DNA of 41,751 nt from Flavobacterium sp. (GTDB taxonomy: Bacteria; Bacteroidota; Bacteroidia; Flavobacteriales; Flavobacteriaceae), in the NCBI GenBank assembly GCA_030153045.1, contig JASLID010000062.1, positions 1 through 41,751 of the forward strand, read 5' to 3'. Of the stretch, positions 31,943-39,388 are shown in pieces. The translations under genes were made by a program, and so were the position numbers. Each line of letters starts with the position of its first letter. Within the stretch, counting starts at the first letter, position 1. The notes beneath the pieces are model-generated. The model did not search any database, had not been told where the DNA came from, and saw nothing but the letters and a program-made list of their open reading frames with translations.

Positions 31943-32764
31943 TTATTCAATTACTATTTTTCTAGTTGCAGTTTTACCATTTTCAGTAACTTTTACTACA
32001 TAGACACCAGTTGTTAATGAAGCTACATTTATAGGAGCATTAGTTACTTTAGTTGTCAATACTTTAGCACCTAACACATTGTAAATTTCAACGTTTTTGG
32101 TTTCAAAATTATCTGATGTAACGTTTAAAACATTCTTAGCTGGGTTAGGATGTATTTTAAAATTCGAAATTGAATTTTCTTTAACTCCTAATGTTGCATA
32201 TGATATGCTTACATTGTCAAAGTACCATTTACCATTACTGCCATTATAGCCTCCTCCTTGAACCTGTTCATATTGTGTTCCTCCGCTAGGATTGAATATT
32301 GACACAATTCTAAAGGCAAAGTTCGGGTTATTGTCACAGCTCGCAGGAAAGTTTAAAATCTTTGTAACAAATGAAGAGGTGAGTCCCCCATTATTATTAC
32401 TCAATATAATCCAATTAGTTCCGTCGGTGGTATATTCATATTGTTGCCATCTTGAGGATTGATTATGTCCATAAGTGTCAAAACTAATGCTAATCCCCGA
32501 AAAACCAACCGTACTTGTAGCGAAACGAATGCCTGCGGTTCCTGAACCTACTGTAAGGTTAGGGAAGTCTGCAAAACCTAGCGCCTGTGTTCCGCTATTA
32601 TTAATGTAAATTGGAGATCCTGTACCGCCAATAAAACTCAATGTACCAGTTCCTGACGATGCATTTGTAGTACTGGTGTTAAAGTTCCAACTTGAAATGG
32701 TTCCTTGTGCATTAACTAAGTTTGCGAATAAAATGAAAGATAAAAGAGAGTAGATTTTTCCCAT
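31943..32764 (-). CDS. T9SS type A sorting-domain protein (273 residues)
   Basis: The signal peptide (1-19, ending ANLVNAQ) is followed by a beta-sandwich region (about 20-195; SSWNFNTSTTNASSGTG at its start, GGYNGSNGKWYFDNVSISY at its end). It resembles carbohydrate-binding or lamin-tail-linked extracellular modules. The C-terminus (IHPNPAKNVLNVTSDN to TATRKIVIE) is a complete type A sorting domain. The sorting domain is almost the same as that of the neighbour at 32924-33850, while the cargo parts differ. It is secreted through the outer membrane and probably anchored at the surface. Cargo function is not known. Confidence 0.85.
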   Translation of the reverse strand: MGKIYSLLSFILFANLVNAQGTISSWNFNTSTTNASSGTGTLSFIGGTGSPIYINNSGTQALGFADFPNLTVGSGTAGIRFATSTVGFSGISISFDTYGHNQSSRWQQYEYTTDGTNWIILSNNNGGLTSSFVTKILNFPASCDNNPNFAFRIVSIFNPSGGTQYEQVQGGGYNGSNGKWYFDNVSISYATLGVKENSISNFKIHPNPAKNVLNVTSDNFETKNVEIYNVLGAKVLTTKVTNAPINVASLTTGVYVVKVTENGKTATRKIVIE

Positions 32765-32792
32765 AATTGTTTGTGTTTAGAGATTTATGGTA

Positions 32793-32800
32793 CAAAATTA
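32793..32800 (-). promoter_or_regulatory. -7 promoter element for the 273-residue T9SS protein gene
   Basis: On the minus strand TAATTTTG matches TAnnTTTG perfectly, 28 nt before the ATG. Confidence 0.6.
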
Positions 32801-32877
32801 GACAATGTTTTTTTGATTTGAAGAACAATTCAGGTCAAATGCTAATATTCTCGTTGAGCGGAAATTGTTTGTAAGAA

Positions 32878-32904
32878 AAAGGCCTCAGAAATGCTGAGGC
32901 CTTT
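32878..32904 (-). terminator. Terminator of the 308-residue T9SS protein gene
   Basis: The perfect stem AAAGGCCTCAG (32878-32888) / CTGAGGCCTTT (32894-32904) is followed on the minus strand by a short T run. Confidence 0.82.
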
Positions 32905-32923
32905 AAATATAATAGAAATCAAA

Positions 32924-33850
32924 TTATTCAATCACTAATTTTCTGGTTGCAGTTTTACCATTTTCAGTAACTTTTACTACATAAACACCACTTGTTAATG
33001 AAGCCACATTAATAGGAGTATTAATTACTTTAGTTGTCATTACTTTAGCTCCTAAAACATTGTAAATTTCAACGTTTTTGGTTTCAAAATTATCAGATGT
33101 AATGTTTAAAACGTTTTTAGCAGGGTTAGGGTATACTTTTAATCCAGAGATATTGTTTTCTTCAATGCTTAAACTTGTAATGTTTCCAGAAATAGCAAAA
33201 TCATCAATACTTTGTGTGCCTCCAGAAGCTTCAGCATTCCATCCATAAACTCTAAAAGTTACTGCAGAAGTAAGTCCTGTAAAACTTGGGCCACTTAATG
33301 TGATAGTGCTTCCGTTCTGACCTGATGTTGTTGCGTCTAAAACTCTAAAAAAAACATTCCCAGCTTGAACAGATAATTCTGCATTCGCAGGATTAATAGA
33401 AGCGGGTAAATTTGTAGTGTATCCATCAACACTAGATCTCACTGCGTAAGTTCTAACTCCAGTTGAAGATCTTTGGTGTCTGAATGTGATTCCAGTCAAA
33501 TCGTAGGTTGTTCCTCCATTTGGAGTAACCGTAACTTGAAAGTAATTTGTCAAATCTAAAGATCCTGTTTGGTTGGCATAAACGTTATCACCATTAACAC
33601 CTCCTAAAGGTTGATTTGGATAAGAAAAACGACCTGTTCCGCCAGAACCTGTAAATGCAGTTGGAGTACTTGGAACCACTGCTGTGAATGAGCCAAAAAC
33701 TAAACCAGCAACAACTGGAGGTGGAGTTGGATCTGTTGTTCCGTTTGTCGCGCTAGCAGGGATCCCTGAAAAATCATAAGTTCCCGTGAAAGTTTGTCCA
33801 AAAGACATTGCGGTTGCTAATAAAGCACCTATAAAGTAAATTTTTTTCAT
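32924..33850 (-). CDS. T9SS type A sorting-domain protein (308 residues)
   Basis: The signal peptide (1-18, ending AMSFGQ) is followed by a beta-rich cargo domain (about 20-230; GTYDFSGIPASATNG at the start, FRVYGWNAEASGGTQSIDDF near the end), which resembles PEP-CTERM-like and lectin-like extracellular modules. The C-terminus VYPNPAKNVLNITSDN to TATRKLVIE is a type A sorting domain nearly identical to that of the 273-residue neighbour. It is probably a cell-surface protein. Function unknown. Confidence 0.85.
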   Translation of the reverse strand: MKKIYFIGALLATAMSFGQTFTGTYDFSGIPASATNGTTDPTPPPVVAGLVFGSFTAVVPSTPTAFTGSGGTGRFSYPNQPLGGVNGDNVYANQTGSLDLTNYFQVTVTPNGGTTYDLTGITFRHQRSSTGVRTYAVRSSVDGYTTNLPASINPANAELSVQAGNVFFRVLDATTSGQNGSTITLSGPSFTGLTSAVTFRVYGWNAEASGGTQSIDDFAISGNITSLSIEENNISGLKVYPNPAKNVLNITSDNFETKNVEIYNVLGAKVMTTKVINTPINVASLTSGVYVVKVTENGKTATRKLVIE

Positions 33851-33877
33851 TTTGAATTTTGTTTAAAAATTGGACAA

Positions 33878-33885
33878 CAAATATA
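33878..33885 (-). promoter_or_regulatory. -7 promoter element for the 308-residue T9SS protein gene
   Basis: On the minus strand TATATTTG matches TAnnTTTG perfectly, 27 nt before the ATG. Confidence 0.6.
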
Positions 33886-33957
33886 ACAAGTAATTTCTTT
33901 ATCAGAAAAGGAATTATGTAAATAAAACTTTAAATTAAAAATAAGGTAAGTGGGTAA

Positions 33958-34299
33958 TTACTTAATAATCAATTTTCTTGTAGCTCGTAGTTCGCCTTCT
34001 TTAATTTTTATAATGTAAACACCTGGAGTTAATGAAGCGACATTTAACTCTTTTGTGGCAATGGTGGTTTGCATCACGCGTTTGCCCAGTACATCAAAAA
34101 TTTCAATATCTTTTGGGGCTGATGACTTTGAAGTGATGTAAACACGATCGTTCCCAACAGGATTAGGATAGATGTTTAAATTTTCAAAAGGTTGTTCTTG
34201 GGATTTAGAAGTCAATACACTATCCTTATTATCCTGAGCGTTAATGCTCAAAGAGAATAATAAAAACAGAGATGTAATATAAAAGTAATTTTTCGCCAT
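33958..34299 (-). CDS. Sorting-domain-only secreted protein (113 residues)
   Basis: A signal peptide (1-21, ending SLSINAQ) and a 15-residue Ser/Lys/Gln linker are followed directly by a complete type A T9SS sorting domain (IYPNPVGNDRVYITSKS, then IEIFDVLGKRVMQTT, then LTPGVYIIKIKEGE to RKLIIK). There is no cargo domain. If exported by T9SS it would deliver almost nothing but its own signal. It may be the residue of a larger gene, a regulator of the pathway, or a processed peptide. No frame damage is visible. Confidence 0.8.
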   Translation of the reverse strand: MAKNYFYITSLFLLFSLSINAQDNKDSVLTSKSQEQPFENLNIYPNPVGNDRVYITSKSSAPKDIEIFDVLGKRVMQTTIATKELNVASLTPGVYIIKIKEGELRATRKLIIK

Positions 34300-34351
34300 T
34301 GATTTCTATAATAATGTAAAGGTAATAAATTATTTCAAATAGTGTACCAAA

Positions 34352-34386
34352 AAAAATGCTTCAAAATAACTTTGAAGCATTTTTGT
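34352..34386 (-). terminator. Terminator of the beta-helix lipoprotein gene
   Basis: The stem AAAATGCTTCAAA / TTTGAAGCATTTT is followed on the minus strand by T-rich sequence, about 20 nt after the lipoprotein stop. Confidence 0.85.
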
Positions 34387-34404
34387 AATAAAATTATATT
34401 TAAT

Positions 34405-35574
34405 TTATTGAATCAAGCTGGAGCCATTAACAATAGACCAAGCGCCAGGAGTTAATGTAGCACCATTTGAAGATGAATTTGTAGTGTATTTTCCTGATGG
34501 GAATGCTATTGTAAAAGATGCATCTTTAGCAGCAAACTGAGAAGTTCCATCGTTAATTTTAATTCCAGTTATTATTATTTTACCTCCGTTCACTTGGTTT
34601 GTATTTGTTGCTGAATCTTGAATTCTTACTGCAGTTGAATTAGCGGTTGTGTATCCAGAAATTGAAACATTTGTAAACTCACCGTTTCCTTCTTTTTTAA
34701 ATTGGATAGCATCGTATTCGGCAGCTGAAGTTCCTCCTTCAGTAACAGTTCCTGCAGCTCTTACTAGTGTAATGTTTGAAATAACTGGCCAAAAAGCGTT
34801 GTTTACTGATTTTGCTTCAACTTCTATACCATAGTTTCCAGTATTTACTTGGTAAGCATACCAGTTTGTATTTGCTTGTCCTCTCCATCCGTCTTGCCAG
34901 TCGAAAGAATCATCATAATTTCCGTAAGAAATCAAGTTTTTTGCACTCACAGTTCCTCCGTAAAATTCGAAACCATCATCAGCTCCTTTGTAAGAAACTA
35001 AGTTTTCTAGAGTTGTTCCAGAACCTACTGAATAAAATGAGAAACCATTCATTTCACTTGTGTTGTCAGTCAGTTTTTTACCAGCATATTCTACACGTAC
35101 ATATTTTAATGAACCTCCGTTGTGTGTAGGGTTTGAACCTCCATATGCTAAATTATTTCCATCTTCTGATGTTGCTGTTGTATTACTATTAGCTCCTACA
35201 ATTGGCGCATCTCCAAAAATAATGATACCACCCCAAGATCCCGGCATTTTAGATGCTTCAGTAAAAATAATTGGTTGTGCTGCTGTTCCGTTTAAATATA
35301 ATTTACCACCATTTTCTGTTAACAAGGCATCAGGAGTACCATCGCCACCATTTGCTGTGATTGTAGAGCCTGCTTCGATAGTTAACGAACCTCCGTTTTT
35401 AATTTTTACAGTTCCTTGGATTGTATAGTTTCCTAACGGATATACTTTGGCAGTTGTTATTTCGCCGCTTATTTGACCGGTTGGAATTGGTTGTACTGTT
35501 CCTTCATCGTCGCTTGACGAACAACTTCCTAATGTTAAAGCTACTATAGATAAGCTTAATACTAATTTTTTCAT
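34405..35574 (-). CDS. Surface lipoprotein with predicted beta-helix, partner of the TonB-dependent receptor
   Basis: This 389-residue protein starts MKKLVLSLSIVALTLGSCSS with a lipobox Cys at 18 and an acidic stretch (SSSDDEG) behind it, a sign of export to the outer surface in Bacteroidota. The body has repeated short strands with Gly/Asn turns (GTVKIKNGGSLTIEAGSTI, GGKLYLNGTAAQPIIFTEA, LENLVSYKGADDGFEFYGGT), typical of a right-handed beta-helix. I chose the ATG at 35574. A longer reading from TTG 35607 overlaps the -7 element. It follows the receptor gene but has its own promoter and a heptamer array like that of the receptor. Such pairs are seen in Bacteroidota; the ligand is unknown. Confidence 0.8.
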   Translation of the reverse strand: MKKLVLSLSIVALTLGSCSSSDDEGTVQPIPTGQISGEITTAKVYPLGNYTIQGTVKIKNGGSLTIEAGSTITANGGDGTPDALLTENGGKLYLNGTAAQPIIFTEASKMPGSWGGIIIFGDAPIVGANSNTTATSEDGNNLAYGGSNPTHNGGSLKYVRVEYAGKKLTDNTSEMNGFSFYSVGSGTTLENLVSYKGADDGFEFYGGTVSAKNLISYGNYDDSFDWQDGWRGQANTNWYAYQVNTGNYGIEVEAKSVNNAFWPVISNITLVRAAGTVTEGGTSAAEYDAIQFKKEGNGEFTNVSISGYTTANSTAVRIQDSATNTNQVNGGKIIITGIKINDGTSQFAAKDASFTIAFPSGKYTTNSSSNGATLTPGAWSIVNGSSLIQ

Positions 35575-35604
35575 GTTTACTTTTTTGTAGTTGTTTATTT
35601 GAAG

Positions 35605-35612
35605 CAAATGTA
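35605..35612 (-). promoter_or_regulatory. -7 promoter element for the beta-helix lipoprotein gene
   Basis: On the minus strand TACATTTG is a perfect TAnnTTTG. The predicted start lies around 35600, so the TTG codon at 35607 is outside the message. The nearest heptamer of the upstream array ends 8 nt from it. Confidence 0.7.
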
Positions 35613-35620
35613 TAATTGAT

Positions 35621-35693
35621 TATAAAGGAAGGGGTTAACTTAATATTATTGTACTATTACGATTAGATAAACGAGATGTAAAATCTATGTTAA
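35621..35693 (-). promoter_or_regulatory. Pho-box-like array of seven heptamers upstream of the lipoprotein gene
   Basis: Written on the plus strand, heptamers begin every 11 bp: TATAAAG (35621), GGGTTAA (35632), ATATTAT (35643), CTATTAC (35654), AGATAAA (35665), ATGTAAA (35676), ATGTTAA (35687). Six of seven have T at position 4 and all seven have A at position 6. Read toward the gene these are TTAACAT, TTTACAT and so on. The 8-nt gap to the -7 element is the same as at the receptor promoter. Confidence 0.6.
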
Positions 35694-35711
35694 ATCATCA
35701 CTTTTAATAGT

Positions 35712-35744
35712 AAAAAAGACCGTTCAACTGAACGGCCTTTTTTA
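35712..35744 (-). terminator. Terminator of the TonB-dependent receptor gene
   Basis: The stem CCGTTCA (35720-35726) / TGAACGG (35729-35735) with a long A/T flank ends in a T run on the minus strand. It separates receptor and lipoprotein transcripts. Confidence 0.87.
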
Positions 35745-38522
35745 CTAGAAGGTGTAAGAAAGATTTAATGAAAATCCTCGGCCTTTTTTATAGCTTTCGG
35801 TTACTAATGATTTCTCATTGATAATAACTTTACTATCAGGACCTATTTCCATTTTGTATAACGGATTAAGGATGTTGTCTACCGCAAATTTCACGTCGAT
35901 GTTTTCTGATAATTTACTTGACCAGATGAAATCTAATTTTTGAAATGGTTTTTCATACATATGGTCTGTATTAACCGTGCCAATTGCGTAAATTCTATCT
36001 CCATAAACACCATACACTAACGATATCGAATTTTTCATCGTTTCGCTGAATTGGAAGTCATATTTCAAATCAGAATTAATTACCCATTCTGAAGCACCTT
36101 GTAGTTTTCTCTTTGGACTATTCTCTAGTGAAGAGCTACCATAATCTACTTTTACTTCAGTTTTCATTAATGAGGTATTAAAACCAAAAGAGAAATTGTC
36201 TAACGATTTTGAGATTCTTTCCAATTGCAATAACAATTCGATTTCTGCTCCAAAAAGAGTAGCTTCTTTAGAATTTACGTATGTGATTAATTGACCACTA
36301 CCTCCGGCGCCACCTTTAAAAATGGTTTCGATAGGGTTTTTGATATGTTTTCCGAATAAACCAATAGCAACTAATTCTTTAGCATTAGGGAATAATTCAT
36401 ATTTAAAGTCAATGTTGTAATTATCACTATCTTTTAAATTCGGATTACCAACTTTAGATGTTCCGTCAGGACTAATGTATGTTGATGGTAATAATTCCAT
36501 CGTAATTGGTCTTGTGATGGTTTTTGAACCGCTAAAACGTAAATTGCTTTTTTCGTTTAGTTCATACTTGGCGTTTACAGAAGGTAAAATGTGTAGTTTT
36601 TTATCTGAAATTTTTGAATAAGGACTATTAATAATACTACCAGAGAGTCTATGCTTAATTTCACGATCTGAATTTTCTACTCTAACTCCACCATTAACTT
36701 CAAATTTGTTTCCAATGTTGAAAAAAGCATTCACATATCCTGCGTTTACCTGTTGATTCAGTTTTACTTTGTAATCAGAATTGGATTCTTCTTTTACAGC
36801 TATGATTCCGTTATTGATGTCTTCAACAATAAACTGGTCTATTGAATTTAAAGGAGCCGTGTAGCTTTTGTTGATAGTACGTTGGCCTGAAAATATTCGG
36901 TAAGAAGATTTTAAGTCGTTTGCAAATACATTATATCCTACTGACAAACGATTGAATTTTCCGCTTGCAGTTTCTTTAAATTTGAAGTTGTATTCTAATA
37001 AACCTGAAGTGTAATAGTTTCCTTTAATATCTAAATATTGTCTGTTTAGGTGATTTCCTCCGTAGCGAGTTTCAATTTCAGTATCACTCACTTTTTCACC
37101 AATGATGAACTTTCTATCAGGTTGTTGGTATGCTGTTTTTACATACGAAGCGCCAGCTTTTAAAGTATGTTTTTCATCAGAAGTAATTTTTAAATTACCT
37201 AAAAGTTGGGTGTTTAAATAATCGTTCTGATCAAACTGATTCGTTCTGATTAAGACGTTCGGATTACTTGATTGATTTGCAGTGTATCCTAACTGATCTT
37301 GAATTTTACTGTCGGTTGAACGTAAATAAAAGGTGTTTGAAGCTATGTCAAATCGATTTGATCTGTATTTCAATCCCACTAAAGCCGACGATGATGTTTG
37401 GTAACTATAGCTTTCTTTGTTGAAGTTGTTGTCGTAATCTCCACCTCCTAAAATAAAAGTTCTGTTTACTCCTTTTCTAATTACATATTTATTATCGCTG
37501 TTTAATGATAAAATGTAGTTAAAAGTATTATTGTTGTTTAAACTGAATTTTTCAGAATGTAGTAAGCCAATGCTTGAATTTATCGGGCTTGATGATTTGT
37601 CAACGTTCCATGAATTTTTTTTGTACGCCTCATTATATTGTTCCGGAGTTAACTTGCTTCCTGAAGGTATAGTTCCAAAAGCAGAAGATAACTTTCTGTT
37701 CTTTCCATTAAGTCCTAACTGCCCTTGGGTATTGTTAGCGTCGCTATGAATTAAGAAATCTTCGCCATTGTTTCCAGTGGTGTACCCGAAACCGACATTT
37801 AATTTGGTGATACTTTTAGGTTGTGCTGTTTCAATGTTAATGGTTGCTCCAGCAAAATCACCTGAAATATTTGGGTTGAATGTTTTGTACACATTCAAAA
37901 CACCAACAATGTCAGTAGGGAACAAATCTAAAGGGATTATCTTAGTAAAAGGACTGTTAGAAGGCGCTTGTAAATCATTTATCAATAAATTGTTATATCT
38001 ATCTTCCAAACCACGTACAAAAAGACCTCTAGATTCTACTTTAGAAATTCCAGTGATTTTTGTCAAACCTTCTTCTACATCGCTAACGCCTTTTCTAGAC
38101 ATTTCCTGAGCGCCAATACTTTGTTTTATTTCGACTGCTTTCTTTTGTTCTAATAATAAAGCTGTTTCTTTTTCACGGCTTACCGTTGCTTTTACCATTA
38201 CATCTTGCATAGTAACACTACCTGATCCTATAGATTCGCTAATGGTTTTGTTCTCTCCGGCTACAATGTTAAATTCAACTTCTTTAGACTCGTATCCTAA
38301 AAAGCTAAATACTACGATATGTTTACCTTCAGAAACTTCAATTGCATATTTTCCATTAATGTCAGTTGTTGCACCAAAAGAAGTACCTTTAATAGTTACA
38401 TTGGCAAACGGAAGCGCTTCTCCTTTTAAATCTTTATCAGATACAATCCCTGAAATAGTTGCTTTTTGCGCAAATGATAATAAGGTAAAAAATAAGAATA
38501 AAATTGATAATTTGAATTTCAT
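35745..38522 (-). CDS. TonB-dependent outer-membrane receptor
   Basis: This 925-residue protein has a signal peptide (1-19, ending LLSFAQ), a carboxypeptidase-regulatory-like domain (about 20-95; GIVSDKDLKGEALPFANVTI, TDINGKYAIEV) and a plug (about 105-250; QSIGAQEMSRKGVSDVEEGL, VRGLEDRYNNLLINDL). A barrel of strand-rich sequence follows, ending in SLNLSYTF with the terminal Phe expected for BAM targeting. I chose the ATG at 38522, since the longer reading from 38561 crosses the -7 element. Ligand is unknown. The neighbouring PhoB/PhoR pair and the heptamer array suggest phosphate limitation as the signal, so a phosphorylated compound is a reasonable guess. This is the FecA-like rather than the SusC-length type (no SusD gene nearby). 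Confidence 0.9.
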   Translation of the reverse strand: MKFKLSILFLFFTLLSFAQKATISGIVSDKDLKGEALPFANVTIKGTSFGATTDINGKYAIEVSEGKHIVVFSFLGYESKEVEFNIVAGENKTISESIGSGSVTMQDVMVKATVSREKETALLLEQKKAVEIKQSIGAQEMSRKGVSDVEEGLTKITGISKVESRGLFVRGLEDRYNNLLINDLQAPSNSPFTKIIPLDLFPTDIVGVLNVYKTFNPNISGDFAGATINIETAQPKSITKLNVGFGYTTGNNGEDFLIHSDANNTQGQLGLNGKNRKLSSAFGTIPSGSKLTPEQYNEAYKKNSWNVDKSSSPINSSIGLLHSEKFSLNNNNTFNYILSLNSDNKYVIRKGVNRTFILGGGDYDNNFNKESYSYQTSSSALVGLKYRSNRFDIASNTFYLRSTDSKIQDQLGYTANQSSNPNVLIRTNQFDQNDYLNTQLLGNLKITSDEKHTLKAGASYVKTAYQQPDRKFIIGEKVSDTEIETRYGGNHLNRQYLDIKGNYYTSGLLEYNFKFKETASGKFNRLSVGYNVFANDLKSSYRIFSGQRTINKSYTAPLNSIDQFIVEDINNGIIAVKEESNSDYKVKLNQQVNAGYVNAFFNIGNKFEVNGGVRVENSDREIKHRLSGSIINSPYSKISDKKLHILPSVNAKYELNEKSNLRFSGSKTITRPITMELLPSTYISPDGTSKVGNPNLKDSDNYNIDFKYELFPNAKELVAIGLFGKHIKNPIETIFKGGAGGSGQLITYVNSKEATLFGAEIELLLQLERISKSLDNFSFGFNTSLMKTEVKVDYGSSSLENSPKRKLQGASEWVINSDLKYDFQFSETMKNSISLVYGVYGDRIYAIGTVNTDHMYEKPFQKLDFIWSSKLSENIDVKFAVDNILNPLYKMEIGPDSKVIINEKSLVTESYKKGRGFSLNLSYTF

Positions 38523-38544
38523 TGTTGTGTGTTTTATTTTGGTG

Positions 38545-38552
38545 CAAAGGAA
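38545..38552 (-). promoter_or_regulatory. -7 element of the TonB-dependent receptor gene
   Basis: On the minus strand TTCCTTTG matches TAnnTTTG except at position 2. A weaker core is normal for an activator-dependent promoter. It lies 8 nt downstream of the heptamer array and 22 nt before the ATG. Confidence 0.5.
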
Positions 38553-38560
38553 TGGGTACA

Positions 38561-38622
38561 ATGTAAATTTGAAGTTAGCACTGAGTTACGATTAGGTTTT
38601 CATTATGTTACGTTTATGTTAC
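38561..38622 (-). promoter_or_regulatory. Pho-box-like array of six heptamers upstream of the TonB-dependent receptor gene
   Basis: Written on the plus strand, heptamers begin every 11 bp: ATGTAAA (38561), AAGTTAG (38572), GAGTTAC (38583), AGGTTTT (38594), ATGTTAC (38605), ATGTTAC (38616). G at position 3 and T at position 4 are constant in all six. Read toward the receptor the best pair is GTAACAT-AAAC-GTAACAT, the 7-4-7 layout of the E. coli Pho box (CTGTCAT repeats). It lies between the receptor and the PhoB/PhoR-like genes. Confidence 0.7.
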
Positions 38623-38701
38623 CGTATTAAATTTGTGTAACCTCAATCTTTTCTTTCAAAATATAATTACTTTTACATCACAAAAAACAGACATTACCTT
38701 T

Positions 38702-39388
38702 ATGAAAAAGAAAGACATTAGGATCTTACTAGTTGATGATGAAGCAGATATCTTAGAAATTGTAGGTTACAATTTATCTCAGGAGGGCTATCATGTATAT
38801 ACTGCCGATAACGGAAAAGAAGCAGTTCATAAAGCGAAAAAACACAAGCCACATCTTATTATTATGGATGTCATGATGCCCGAAATGGACGGAATGGAAG
38901 CCTGTGAAATTATTAGAAAAACGCCAGAATTAAGTCAAACCATCATTACTTTTTTAACAGCTCGTAGCGAAGATTATTCTCAAGTAGCTGGTTTTGATGC
39001 CGGAGCCGATGACTATATTACGAAACCAATAAAACCTAAGGTATTAGTAAGTAAGGTGAAAGCTTTACTACGCAGGTTGAATGAAGAAGAGTCTTCTTCT
39101 TCAGAAAACTTAAATGTTGGGAATATCGAAATAAACCGCGAAGAATATAAAATAGTGAAGAACGGTGAGGAAATTATTTTACCTCGAAAAGAGTTCGAAT
39201 TGTTTTACCTTCTAGCTTCTAAACCAGGAAAAGTCTTTAAAAGAGAAGAAATTCTGGATAAAGTTTGGGGTAACGAAGTGGTTGTTGGCGGTCGAACTAT
39301 CGATGTTCATATTCGTAAACTTCGTGAAAAAATTGGCGAAGAATTATTCAAAACCATTAAAGGTGTAGGCTATAAATTCGAATTTTAA
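38702..39388 (+). CDS. OmpR/PhoB-type response regulator
   Basis: This 228-residue protein has a receiver domain (1-120) with the acidic pair in LLVDDEAD, phospho-acceptor Asp56 in LIIMDVMMPEMDG, Thr86 in FLTARS and Lys108 in DYITKPI. A winged-helix DNA-binding domain (about 130-228) has LPRKEFELFYLLASKPGKVF and the end GGRTIDVHIRKLREKIG...IKGVGYKFEF. I chose the ATG at 38702; the reading from TTG 38633 has no support. Its stop overlaps the kinase start (TAATG). The name PhoB is supported by the nearby heptamer arrays, not by sequence alone. Confidence 0.92.
   Translation: MKKKDIRILLVDDEADILEIVGYNLSQEGYHVYTADNGKEAVHKAKKHKPHLIIMDVMMPEMDGMEACEIIRKTPELSQTIITFLTARSEDYSQVAGFDAGADDYITKPIKPKVLVSKVKALLRRLNEEESSSSENLNVGNIEINREEYKIVKNGEEIILPRKEFELFYLLASKPGKVFKREEILDKVWGNEVVVGGRTIDVHIRKLREKIGEELFKTIKGVGYKFEF

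Noticed and set aside
30427..34299. A CRISPR array or phage tail cluster
   Set aside because: The repeats are protein-coding sorting domains of 70 residues and duplicated genes. No short direct repeats with unique spacers and no phage structural motifs are present.
38633..38701. N-terminal extension of the response regulator from TTG 38633
   Set aside because: Receiver domains begin with a few residues before the LLVDDE strand, which the ATG at 38702 provides. The extension has low-complexity AT-rich content.
38623..38701. A further heptamer array facing the response regulator gene
   Set aside because: Outside the six phased heptamers the 11-bp register is lost. Only single weak words (CTTTCAA, TGTAACC) remain, and TGTAACC here has no TCGTC at 15 nt, so it is not an ECF promoter either.
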